This document shows positions 18,914-26,167 of a stretch of DNA of 37,609 bases, piece by piece (position 1 is the first letter of the stretch; each line of letters begins with the position of its first letter). The notes below the pieces were generated by a model. It saw only the letters and a list, made by a program, of their open reading frames with translations, made no database searches and was not told the origin of the DNA. Origin of the DNA: Bdellovibrionales bacterium (GTDB taxonomy: Bacteria; Bdellovibrionota; UBA1018; CAIMNF01); assembly GCA_947462765.1 (NCBI GenBank), contig CANHQK010000017.1, positions 1 to 37,609 on the forward strand, read 5' to 3'. A program made the translations under genes and the position numbers.

Positions 18914-19885
18914 ATGTTTCATCTAGTACGTCCTGATTCGAATATCGATTTCGTCGGCAATAGGAAGATCTGGCTCGGCATGTCCGTCGTCATGATCCTT
19001 GCCACCTTCGCCTTGTTGTTCACCAAGGGGCTCAACTACGGCATCGACTTCACCGGTGGTGCGGAAGTGAAGGTCCGTGTGCCTCAGACCTGGGATACGG
19101 GCAAACTCCGTACGGTCCTTGAAAAAGGCGAAGTCACCGGGTTGAAGATTCTCGCTCTCGGAGATCCGAAAGAGAGTGAATTCATGATCCGTACCCAGCA
19201 ACAAGAGGGCAAGGATCTGAATGAAGCAGTCAAAAAGATTGGCACCATCCTGGGTGCCGAGTTGAAGGCAGGGGAGTTCGAGATCAAATCGGCTGACATC
19301 GTCGGTCCTTCTGCGGGTGGGTTGCTCCGGAAGAACGGTTTTCTGGCCATGTTCTATTCCCTGATCGCGATTCTCCTTTATGTCGCAATCCGGTTCGATT
19401 TCCGATATGCCCCTGGCGCGATTCTCGCTTTGTTTCACGATGCCGTGATTGTGATCGGTATCTTCATCCTGACCGGCAAGGAGTTCGATCTGACCGTTCT
19501 GGCGGCGATTCTGGCTCTGATGGGGTACTCAAACAACGATACGATCATTGTCTATGACCGGGTCCGCGAGACCCTGAAAATGAACCCTTCGGCTTCGATC
19601 GAGGCCATCGTCAACCAGTCGGTGAACCAGACTCTCGGTCGTACGATCATGACCTCGCTTTCCACCTTTGTGAGTGTGGCCATGCTTTGGGTGTTTGGCG
19701 GGCATGTGCTCGAGCCCTTCGCCTTTGCATTGATGTGCGGGATTGTCGTCGGTACCTACTCCTCGGTATTCATCGCTTCTTCGATGGTGATTGTTCTGAC
19801 TCATTATCGCGAGAATCAAAAGCGTAGTGGCGGTCGGAAGCGCCGGGAGGTGAAACTCTCCCCGGAAGCCCACATCGGGATCTGA
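18914..19885 (+). CDS. secF: Protein translocase subunit SecF
   Basis: This 323-residue partner of SecD has the first TM helix, then YGIDFTGGAEVKV (the SecF form of the D-x-x-G-G motif), a small periplasmic domain, and five TM helices with NNDTIIVYDRVRE. GGGAGGA lies seven bases before ATG 18914. The last residues are basic and cytoplasmic. A strong terminator for this operon follows inside the next gene. Confidence 0.97.
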   Translation: MFHLVRPDSNIDFVGNRKIWLGMSVVMILATFALLFTKGLNYGIDFTGGAEVKVRVPQTWDTGKLRTVLEKGEVTGLKILALGDPKESEFMIRTQQQEGKDLNEAVKKIGTILGAELKAGEFEIKSADIVGPSAGGLLRKNGFLAMFYSLIAILLYVAIRFDFRYAPGAILALFHDAVIVIGIFILTGKEFDLTVLAAILALMGYSNNDTIIVYDRVRETLKMNPSASIEAIVNQSVNQTLGRTIMTSLSTFVSVAMLWVFGGHVLEPFAFALMCGIVVGTYSSVFIASSMVIVLTHYRENQKRSGGRKRREVKLSPEAHIGI

Positions 19886-19897
19886 TCCGGAATCCAC

Positions 19898-21676
19898 ATG
19901 CTCCAACACGAATGGATTTTTGCCGAATCCTCGGAAAAGGGGCCGCCCGATGAGGCGGCCCTTTTTTTGTCGAAGAGCACCGGGCTCGGTCGATTGGCTG
20001 CGACGGTTTGTGTTAACCGTGGGATTGCCACCCCCGAGGCTGTGAAGACGTTCTTGAATCCAAGGCTCGATTCACTGACCCACCCGTTTCAAATCCGGGA
20101 CATGCAGTTGGCAGCGCAGGAGATCCTCGCAAGTCAGGAGCGATCCGAGCCGGCCCGGTTGAGGGTGTTCACAGACTACGATGTCGATGGCACCACCGGA
20201 GCGGCATTGCTCACCTGGTTCTTCCGTGACCTCGGATTCCGTTTCGATGTCGTCCAACCGGATCGATTCCGGGACGGTTATGGTTTGCAGGTTCGTGCGG
20301 TCGAAGAAGCCCATCGGGACGGGGTGGAGATTCTGATCACGGTGGATTGCGGGATCACCAGTTTTGACGCTGCAGAAAAAGCACGCGAACTGGGAATCCG
20401 TCTGATCATTGTCGATCACCATCAAATCGATCCCGCCAAGGGGTTGCCATCGGCCTTTGCAATCGTCGATCCACAGCGATCAGACGATGAGTCCGGGCTC
20501 AAGCAGCTATGCGGGTGCGCACTGGCGTTCTATCTTTGCATGGGTGTCAGGATGCTCGGGCGGGAGAGCGGTTTCTTTGCGTCTCGTGGTTTGTCGGAAC
20601 CCAACCTGAAATCCTTGCTCGATCTGGTGGTGATCGCGACCGCGGCCGACATGGTTCCCCTCACCGGAGACAATCGTACCCTGGTCAAGCACGGTCTCGA
20701 CGTGCTCAGGAACACTGAAAAACCCGGTCTCCGTGAGCTGATGAAGGTGGCTGGAATCGAAGTCAAGAGTGTCGGTCCCTCGAATCTCGGTTTCGCACTC
20801 GGGCCCAGGATCAACGCTTCAGGTCGGATGGGATCTGCGGAGACGGCTTATCGGGTCCTCACCACGAAGGATCCCGAAGAAGGCCGGAGGTTGGCGCTCG
20901 AACTCGAAGGTGTGAATACCGAGCGGGCCGAGTTGCAAAACCGGATCTGGGACGAGGTGCGTTCCCGAGTTGAAACAGGTTTGGAGAAGGGTCTCTTTTC
21001 ACATTCTGTGGTGGTCGGGGATCCTGGTTGGCATGAGGGTGTGGTCGGGATTGTTGCATCTAAGGTCACGGAACATTTCCATCGACCGGCCGTGATCCTC
21101 GCCATACGTGAGGATGGAATCGCCAAAGGGAGCGTGCGGTCCTACGGTGGCTGCAATATTCTCGAGGTCTTGCATCTCTCGAAGGGGCATTTACTCGGTT
21201 ACGGTGGCCACAAGTATGCAGCCGGCCTTTCTCTTCGTCCGGAGCAAATCGAAACCTTTGCTGCGGACTTCAACAGCACGGTTGCCAGTCAGGTCCCCGA
21301 GGAGAGGAAACATCCGATCCGGATTGAATCCTACTGTGAACTCGAGGAACTCGACTTGAAGGCTCTCGAGGAGATCGAGCGCCTGGCTCCTTTCGGGCCC
21401 GGTCATCCCGAGCCTGTTTTCGCCGTTCGCGCAAAGGTCGAGCAACAAAGCATCCTGAAGGGGCGTCACGTGAAGCTCCGGCTCGGTTCTGCCCGGACCC
21501 GCGGGTTCGAGGGAATCTGGTTCAATGCCGCGGAGAGGCTAGATGACACGTTGCTGATGGAAAAATCTGCCCAGAGCGGAAATCCTTGTGAGTTCGCTGG
21601 CATACCCGAGATCAACCGTTTCCTGGGCAAATCCAGCCCAACCTTGAGGATCAAGTCGGCCCGCAGGGTTGAATAG
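19898..21676 (+). CDS. recJ: Single-stranded-DNA-specific exonuclease RecJ
   Basis: This 592-residue DHH-family 5'-3' exonuclease acts in recombination and mismatch repair. Motifs in order are FTDYDVDGTTGAALL (motif I), TVDCGITS (II), DHHQIDPAKGLPSAFAIVDPQ (III, DHH), GCALAFYL and DMVPL (IV), GPRINASGRMG and, in the C-terminal part, GGHKYAAGLSL and the OB-fold. The start at 19898 gives the usual N-terminal W-x-x and VNRGI-TPE blocks, although the ribosome site is weak. An intrinsic terminator lies in codons 15-24. A TTG at 19967 just after it could allow an alternative shorter product. Confidence 0.92.
   Translation: MLQHEWIFAESSEKGPPDEAALFLSKSTGLGRLAATVCVNRGIATPEAVKTFLNPRLDSLTHPFQIRDMQLAAQEILASQERSEPARLRVFTDYDVDGTTGAALLTWFFRDLGFRFDVVQPDRFRDGYGLQVRAVEEAHRDGVEILITVDCGITSFDAAEKARELGIRLIIVDHHQIDPAKGLPSAFAIVDPQRSDDESGLKQLCGCALAFYLCMGVRMLGRESGFFASRGLSEPNLKSLLDLVVIATAADMVPLTGDNRTLVKHGLDVLRNTEKPGLRELMKVAGIEVKSVGPSNLGFALGPRINASGRMGSAETAYRVLTTKDPEEGRRLALELEGVNTERAELQNRIWDEVRSRVETGLEKGLFSHSVVVGDPGWHEGVVGIVASKVTEHFHRPAVILAIREDGIAKGSVRSYGGCNILEVLHLSKGHLLGYGGHKYAAGLSLRPEQIETFAADFNSTVASQVPEERKHPIRIESYCELEELDLKALEEIERLAPFGPGHPEPVFAVRAKVEQQSILKGRHVKLRLGSARTRGFEGIWFNAAERLDDTLLMEKSAQSGNPCEFAGIPEINRFLGKSSPTLRIKSARRVE
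19940..19968 (+). terminator. Intrinsic terminator inside recJ (end of tgt-yajC-secDF)
   Basis: GGGCCGCC (19940-19947) and GGCGGCCC (19954-19961) form a perfect 8-bp GC stem with loop CGATGA, followed at once by seven T. It is the best-formed plus-strand terminator in the window and lies 55-80 bases after the secF stop, but within the recJ reading frame. It should end most secDF transcripts and make recJ depend on read-through. Confidence 0.85.
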
Positions 21677-21710
21677 AGCTTGTTTAATTAATCCGGATCG
21701 GGTCTCCTGA

Positions 21711-21730
21711 AAGCACTAGTATTAGTGTTT
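21711..21730 (+). terminator. Weak hairpin after recJ
   Basis: AAGCACTA and TAGTGTTT pair over eight positions with one G-T wobble around loop GTAT, ending in three T. It lies between recJ and the subtilase gene, 34 bases after the recJ stop. The stem is AT-rich and the T-run short, so it may be a partial terminator, or an operator for the following gene. Confidence 0.4.
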
Positions 21731-21756
21731 CAACCCTTGTTCATGGAGGAACAGGA

Positions 21757-23382
21757 ATGGCTCGTTTCAGGATTCCCAAATTATTGCTCGTTTTGGCCAC
21801 GCTGATGTTCACGGCGCTCTCCAGCTTTGCAGCGGGCGTTTCTTATCCGGTTCGCCCGGGTGAATACGTCGTCCGTGTTCGCCCCGAGGCTCTGAAATCA
21901 TCGGGCAACCCCTTTCAGGCCGTTTCCGAGCGTCTGAGCCGCCTCATGGGCATGAAGGATGCTGTTCGGTTCTCTCGCTTCAGCACCAGCGATGATTTCG
22001 CGACCTTCAAGGTCTCGGGTGCTCCGACTCGTGAGACTCTCGAAGCACTCCGTCAGGACCCGGCCGTTTTGTATGCCGAGCCGAATTACATCTTTAAAGC
22101 ACTCGGTCGTGGCGAGCAGAACCCGAATGATGCGCAATTCGGTGGTCTTTGGGGTCTGAAGAACGTCGGCCAGGCCGATGCCGCCGGACAGGTGGGTAAA
22201 GCCGGTGCCGACATCCGTGTCGTACCTGTTTGGAATGAGGGAATCACCGGTGACAGGAGGATCCGGGTTGCCGTGATCGATACCGGTGTGGATTACAATC
22301 ACCCGGACCTGAAGGCGAATATGGATGCGGCGAGTGGTTACAATTTCGTAGGAAACAACGCTGACGCTCGCGATGACCACAACCACGGTACTCACTGCGC
22401 CGGGACGATCGGCGGGGTCGGGAACAACGGTGTCGGCGTGACCGGTGTAAACTGGAATGTGACCATCATCCCGATCAAATTTTTGGATGCCAATGGGAGT
22501 GGCTCACTGGCTGGCGCCGTACAGTCGATCCAGCATGCGACCAAGCTCGGTGTGGACATCATGAGCAACAGCTGGGGTGGAGGTCCATTCACCCAATCGC
22601 TCTATGATGCGATCATGGAGTCCAGAAACAAAGGGATTCTGTTCGTCGCAGCCGCAGGTAACGATTCGAATGACAATGATGGTCGGGCAACTTATCCTGC
22701 CGGCTATCAGATCGACAACGTTCTCTCGGTTGCAGCTACTGACAACCAGGACAAGATCGCGAATTTCTCGAACTACGGCCGCCGATCGGTTCATGTGGCG
22801 GCTCCGGGTGTGAAGATTCTCTCCACTCTGAAGAACGGTGGTTACGGTGCGATGAGTGGAACTTCGATGGCCACTCCTCACGTTGCCGGAATTGCCGCTC
22901 TCATGCGTTCTGCGAACCCTTCACTCACTTATTCCCAGATCAAGGATCTTCTGATCCGCTCAAGTGATAAGGTACGAGCCCTTTCTCGCAAGAGTGTGTC
23001 GGGTGGCCGGGTGAACGTTTACAACGCACTTCACGGGATTTTCCCTGTGGATGACGCTCCCGCGGAGAATGCCTGGAAAGACGTTTCCATGAGCATCGAG
23101 TCGGCTCATCCTTACGAGAATGGACAAGTGAAGAGCTATCCGATCAAGGTACCGGGCGCCCGTTTCATCCGGGTGGTGATCGATCAGCTCGACACCGAAG
23201 CTGGATATGATGTGGTGGAAACCGTGGCAGCCGATGGAACCGTAGTGGACAGCGTGAGCGGAACCCGGAACGGGCATGTGACGGACTACTTCAGCGGATC
23301 AGAGGGACGGATTGTCCTCAAGACCGACGGAAGTGTGAACAAGTGGGGCTTTAAAATCACCCGCGTTCAAGCGGTCTACTGA
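21757..23382 (+). CDS. Secreted subtilisin-like serine protease (S8) with pro-domain and C-terminal beta domain
   Basis: This 541-residue protein has a signal peptide ending SSFA-AG (about 25), an inhibitor I9-like pro-domain (about 35-115, ending YAEPNYIF), and a subtilase domain (about 150-435). The catalytic triad is D175 in VIDTG, H210 in HNHGTH, and S370 in GTSMATPHVAG, with oxyanion N302 in AAGNDS. Residues 450-541 look like a beta-sandwich resembling CUB or P-domains that often follow subtilases. AGGAACAGGA precedes ATG 21757. It should be exported and autoprocessed. A role in prey or protein digestion is inference. Confidence 0.94.
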   Translation: MARFRIPKLLLVLATLMFTALSSFAAGVSYPVRPGEYVVRVRPEALKSSGNPFQAVSERLSRLMGMKDAVRFSRFSTSDDFATFKVSGAPTRETLEALRQDPAVLYAEPNYIFKALGRGEQNPNDAQFGGLWGLKNVGQADAAGQVGKAGADIRVVPVWNEGITGDRRIRVAVIDTGVDYNHPDLKANMDAASGYNFVGNNADARDDHNHGTHCAGTIGGVGNNGVGVTGVNWNVTIIPIKFLDANGSGSLAGAVQSIQHATKLGVDIMSNSWGGGPFTQSLYDAIMESRNKGILFVAAAGNDSNDNDGRATYPAGYQIDNVLSVAATDNQDKIANFSNYGRRSVHVAAPGVKILSTLKNGGYGAMSGTSMATPHVAGIAALMRSANPSLTYSQIKDLLIRSSDKVRALSRKSVSGGRVNVYNALHGIFPVDDAPAENAWKDVSMSIESAHPYENGQVKSYPIKVPGARFIRVVIDQLDTEAGYDVVETVAADGTVVDSVSGTRNGHVTDYFSGSEGRIVLKTDGSVNKWGFKITRVQAVY

Positions 23383-23390
23383 GGTCGTTC

Positions 23391-23927
23391 ATGAGAATCC
23401 CGGCTGGATGGATCGGATTCGAACTGTTGCGAGCCGGAATGGCATTTGCCGGGGAAGGGGTAGAAACCCCTTCCCCGGGGCCAACTGTGACGGCCACACC
23501 CGTCGCCACTCCCGAGGGGCCATTATCCGAAGATGAGCGTCGGAAGCTCCGCATGGAGTTCCGGTCCGCACTGAGGTCGGCAGAGCGGGCTTTCGAACAT
23601 CAAGAGCGGTCCTCCCTTCGGGAATTTCAGGCTTCGCAGGCCGTTGAGGCCAGGCAATGGAAGGAAAAGGAGCGATTGGCCCGGAGGAAGTATTTTGAAA
23701 AACACCCGACCGGACCTGAACAACGCAAATACGTTCTCGGTTTTGTGGAGCGTAAGAAGGAGTTCGATGCGAGTCAGATTCTCCAATTCCAAGCCGAGCG
23801 CAAGTCCTGGCGTGACAAGCGTGAGGCACACAAGGAAAAGCTGAAAGAGCGCTTGAAACGCTTTTTAGCGGAACTTGAGTCGGGAAAGCGTCCTTCCCGC
23901 GAACTTTGGGAGAATCTCCAGTTTTAG
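23391..23927 (+). CDS. Coiled-coil protein of unknown function
   Basis: This 178-residue protein is not recognised. A weak hydrophobic N-terminus (WIGFELLRAGMAFAGEG) may be a poor signal peptide. A Pro/Thr-rich linker follows, then residues 45-165 are highly charged (Arg, Lys, Glu) with heptad spacing, predicting a long coiled coil. GAGG lies eight bases before ATG 23391, and the gene starts eight bases after the subtilase stop, so the two are probably co-transcribed. A 13-bp perfect hairpin lies in codons 20-30. The last four bases overlap queE tail to tail. Confidence 0.6.
   Translation: MRIPAGWIGFELLRAGMAFAGEGVETPSPGPTVTATPVATPEGPLSEDERRKLRMEFRSALRSAERAFEHQERSSLREFQASQAVEARQWKEKERLARRKYFEKHPTGPEQRKYVLGFVERKKEFDASQILQFQAERKSWRDKREAHKEKLKERLKRFLAELESGKRPSRELWENLQF
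23449..23478 (+). repeat. 13-bp perfect stem with AGAA loop inside the coiled-coil gene
   Basis: Two Gs and Cs extend an 11-base perfect inverted repeat (23451-23461 with 23466-23476) to 13 pairs, closing at 23449 and 23478. The loop is AGAA. It is very GC-rich and would form a stable mRNA hairpin about 60 bases after the start codon. No T-run follows, so it is not an intrinsic terminator. Confidence 0.7.
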
Positions 23928-24598
23928 ACCCCGCGGGTGTCGGCGCCCCAGAGCAGTTTATGGAGTTGAAGTTGGAATCGTACTTCGAGGCGATCTTTCA
24001 GGATCCATTCAGCGAGGTCTCTCGGTTCGACTCCCTCGTATTTTCCGGGAGATTCTTTTACCTGCATGACCGGAGAAAAAAGGATTTCACGGACCGGTAG
24101 ATTTCCGGAGAGAACCCATTCTCGGGCCCACTCGTAGTCGGCCCTTGAGGTGATCACGAATTTGATTTCATCCTCCGGTTTCAGATCCTTCAGGTTTTCA
24201 CGGAAACGTTCCCTGCACATTCCCGAGCCGGGTGTTTTCACATCCATGATGATCCGGGCGAGGGAGCTGGCCTCCCGGATGGGCACTTCTCCGTGGGTTT
24301 CGATGGACACCCGATAACCTTCTGCACGGAGTGTCTGGATTAGAGGCAGGGTCCCCCGTTGAAGCAAGGGTTCTCCACCAGTCAGGAGGACTTCTTTGGC
24401 TCCGTTCTGACGCACTTTTTCCATCACATCACCCTGGCTCATCCGTGTGCCACCCTTGAACGCATAAGAGGAGTCACAGTAGACACAGCGGAGGTTGCAG
24501 CCAGTCAATCGAATGAAGGTAAAGGGCACTCCGGACAAGGAGGTCTCTCCCTGAAGAGAGTGAAAGATTTCAGTGACCAATAGCCCCTCGAATGCCAT
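23924..24598 (-). CDS. queE: 7-carboxy-7-deazaguanine synthase (radical SAM)
   Basis: This 224-residue radical SAM enzyme makes 7-carboxy-7-deazaguanine from carboxytetrahydropterin, an early step to preQ0/preQ1 and queuosine. The N-terminus EIFHSLQGE, the cluster motif C34-NLR-C38-VY-C41, LTGGEPLLQ and IETHGEV are characteristic. The start is uncertain: ATG 24598 has no ribosome site, and TTG 24580 has GAGGGG just before it. Only about 24 bases separate the upstream RNA terminator from the ATG, so queE may be controlled by read-through. tgt, which uses the end product, lies 7 kb away. Confidence 0.94.
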   Translation of the reverse strand: MAFEGLLVTEIFHSLQGETSLSGVPFTFIRLTGCNLRCVYCDSSYAFKGGTRMSQGDVMEKVRQNGAKEVLLTGGEPLLQRGTLPLIQTLRAEGYRVSIETHGEVPIREASSLARIIMDVKTPGSGMCRERFRENLKDLKPEDEIKFVITSRADYEWAREWVLSGNLPVREILFSPVMQVKESPGKYEGVEPRDLAEWILKDRLEVRFQLQLHKLLWGADTRGV

Positions 24599-24621
24599 GG
24601 GCAGGGTTTTAGCTCATCCCG

Positions 24622-24663
24622 GAAAAATAAGAAAGGTGTGACCGGGTTCACCGGCCACACCTT
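24622..24663 (-). terminator. Intrinsic terminator of the c-di-GMP-aptamer RNA
   Basis: On the minus strand AAGGTGTG, G-T wobble and CCGG pair with CCGG and CACACCTT around a five-base loop (24633-24663), followed by TCTTATTTTT. The stem is 13 pairs. It ends the RNA that starts upstream of the aptamer and lies directly before queE. Confidence 0.85.
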
Positions 24664-24761
24664 CCAAAATGAAGAGGGGGTCCATTGCGCATGATTTACC
24701 GGGGTAGAGTAAATCCTGGGTTGTTTCGGGACCCCCCTTGAAAGCTTTTTAGGCTTCCTCA

Positions 24762-24860
24762 CCTTTGGCAGCCCAGCCAGCGTAGACCTTCGGGGTAAAA
24801 GGCCCTTAGCTCTGTGGTTTTGCGTCTCCGACGTTTCCGTCGGGTTGCCCTTTTCAAAGG
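24762..24860 (-). promoter_or_regulatory. c-di-GMP-I (GEMM) riboswitch aptamer
   Basis: Reading the minus strand, GGGCAAC is followed by the P2 hairpin CCGACG-GAAA-CGTCGG with its GNRA tetraloop. AGACGCAAAACCAC (the GACGCAAAGCC core), GCTAAGGGCC...GGTCTACG (tetraloop-receptor side of P3), and GGGCTGCC closing P1 with GGCA come next. CCTTT/AAAGG extends P1. Order and spacing match the GEMM-I consensus; G in GCAAAGCC is A here. The ligand should be cyclic di-GMP, consistent with two PilZ proteins in the window. Confidence 0.82.
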
Positions 24861-24942
24861 GGGTTAGAGTATCTCCCGCCTCTTCACGAGCCCCGTTCCT
24901 TCGGAGCTCTTAAATTTTTCATCTGTTTCTTCGGTCTCCTGA

Positions 24943-24969
24943 TTCTCGAAATCCCCGTGCTCTGACTTA
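24943..24969 (-). promoter_or_regulatory. Sigma-28-like promoter candidate for the structured RNA
   Basis: TAAG (24969-24966), 15 bases, then TTCGAGAA (24950-24943) resembles the FliA consensus TAAA-N15-GCCGATAA: 3/4 and 5/8 with exact spacing. Transcription would begin near 24935. It lies inside a set of nested inverted repeats (24940-24997), which makes the assignment uncertain. Confidence 0.35.
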
Positions 24970-25057
24970 AATTTTAACGCAGAGCATTAGAGAATCAAGG
25001 AGTTTTCGCTACTTTTTTTCTGAAGTCCCCGACAAATCACGGTACGTTCATTCCATT

Positions 25058-26167
25058 GTGAAGTGGAGTCAATGGCTTGCATTGAGCTGGATTTTATTCG
25101 GTTTTTTTCAGGAAGCCCACGGAGCTCAGTCCTTTCAAAGTGAGGTGGAGCAGGATGTGCTCATGACCCGTCGTCTTCCCCTTTATCTGCTTCATCAGTT
25201 GGGTGACGTCAAGATCAGTGGAACCGTCCAGGATCGTATTCGGGTGAAGTTGAGGTTTCAGGTTCAGTCGGAAACTCGCGAAGAGGCGGAACAGGCGTTC
25301 AAGAATCTCGGACTCGTGACCTTCGAAACACGTGAGCGTTTTGAAATCCGGGTCGGTCATGCGCGGGGTCAGGATCTGGTCACCAAGATGAGGTCGAAAT
25401 CCAAGCACGCGGTACGGGTGGACCTGGAGATCCGCGCCCCCTATCAAAGTGATCTCACTTTGCTCCTGGGAGAGGGGAGATCCCTCAAGGTCGATCACTG
25501 GAGGGGCGGGTTGACTCTCAGCGGGATGAATTCGACTGTCGAACTCCAGCGCCTCGAAATGAACAAGCCCTTGATCGTAAATTGTGCGAAATGCCCGGTG
25601 ACACTCAGGGACTCCCGGGTGAATGGACGTTTGGTCGTCGGATCCAAGCCCGTATTGATTGAACGGGTGGAATCGTCGGGAGAGCTGGCCATTGATCAGG
25701 GATCGGAAGAAGTCCGGGTCCTGAAGAGCCGAGGTTTGTTGAGTGTGCACAGTGGTTCCGGTCCCTTGACGGTCGAGGGGTATTCCGGTGTGGTCAATTT
25801 TCAAAGTGATGAAGGCGGGGCCTTTCTTTCGCAGATCGAAGGGGCGTCGAATGTTCGAACTCAATCGGGCCAGGTCATGCTCGATTTTGAGACATTGAAG
25901 GGGCCGGTACATGTGGATACTGAGCGGGGAGACGTTCAGATTGCTCTTCATCCGGCATTCGAGGGAACCCTCGATCTCATGAGCCTGAGAGGCGAAGTGA
26001 TGGTGCAGTTTCCCTACGAAGTCCGCAAGGGTGCAAGTCAGGTACTTTATGGCCCGGTTTCGCCCGGTCGGGTCGACGCACGCGTCGGTTCGCATCAGGG
26101 GCATTATATCCATGCCTACACCAGGCAGGGCGGAGTCAGGATCTTGAGAAAGGCTCCATCCAAATGA
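25058..26167 (+). CDS. Exported DUF4097-like beta-repeat protein
   Basis: This 369-residue protein has a signal peptide ending EAHG-AQ (about 23). The mature part consists of short beta-strand repeats alternating hydrophobic and polar residues (GGLTLSG, GRLVVGS, GELAIDQG, GLLSVHSGSGPLTVEG). It ends in a regular beta region with VDTERGDVQIAL and TRQGGVRIL. This is the pattern of DUF4097/YvlB-type putative adhesins, often a right-handed beta-helix. Function is unknown. The GTG start lacks a good ribosome site. The stop overlaps the next start (ATGA), linking it to LPS glycosyltransferases. Confidence 0.68.
   Translation: MKWSQWLALSWILFGFFQEAHGAQSFQSEVEQDVLMTRRLPLYLLHQLGDVKISGTVQDRIRVKLRFQVQSETREEAEQAFKNLGLVTFETRERFEIRVGHARGQDLVTKMRSKSKHAVRVDLEIRAPYQSDLTLLLGEGRSLKVDHWRGGLTLSGMNSTVELQRLEMNKPLIVNCAKCPVTLRDSRVNGRLVVGSKPVLIERVESSGELAIDQGSEEVRVLKSRGLLSVHSGSGPLTVEGYSGVVNFQSDEGGAFLSQIEGASNVRTQSGQVMLDFETLKGPVHVDTERGDVQIALHPAFEGTLDLMSLRGEVMVQFPYEVRKGASQVLYGPVSPGRVDARVGSHQGHYIHAYTRQGGVRILRKAPSK

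Larger units (their letters stand above)
24622..24935 (-). ncRNA. Structured RNA with c-di-GMP-I aptamer (merRNA-like)
   Basis: On the minus strand about 310 bases without an open frame carry consecutive stems. GAGCTCC/GGGGCTC comes first (about 24885-24910), then the c-di-GMP-I aptamer (24762-24860). After it a long hairpin closed by GGGGGTCC/GGACCCCC, with an inner GATTTAC/GTAAATC stem, occupies about 24676-24738, and a terminator ends the unit. The known Bdellovibrio merRNA is a massively expressed attack-phase RNA built around the same aptamer class. The 5' end is a guess from a sigma-28-like promoter at 24943-24969. It could also be the leader of queE. Confidence 0.7.

Noticed and set aside
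24505-24762. Minus-strand open frame of 85 codons across the RNA terminator
   Set aside because: It overlaps queE in another frame, runs through the terminator stem, and has no ribosome site or motif.
24599-25057. preQ1 riboswitch, RNase P RNA or tmRNA upstream of queE
   Set aside because: The compact preQ1 pseudoknot, the RNase P core motifs and a tmRNA alanine acceptor end are all missing; the motifs fit c-di-GMP-I instead.
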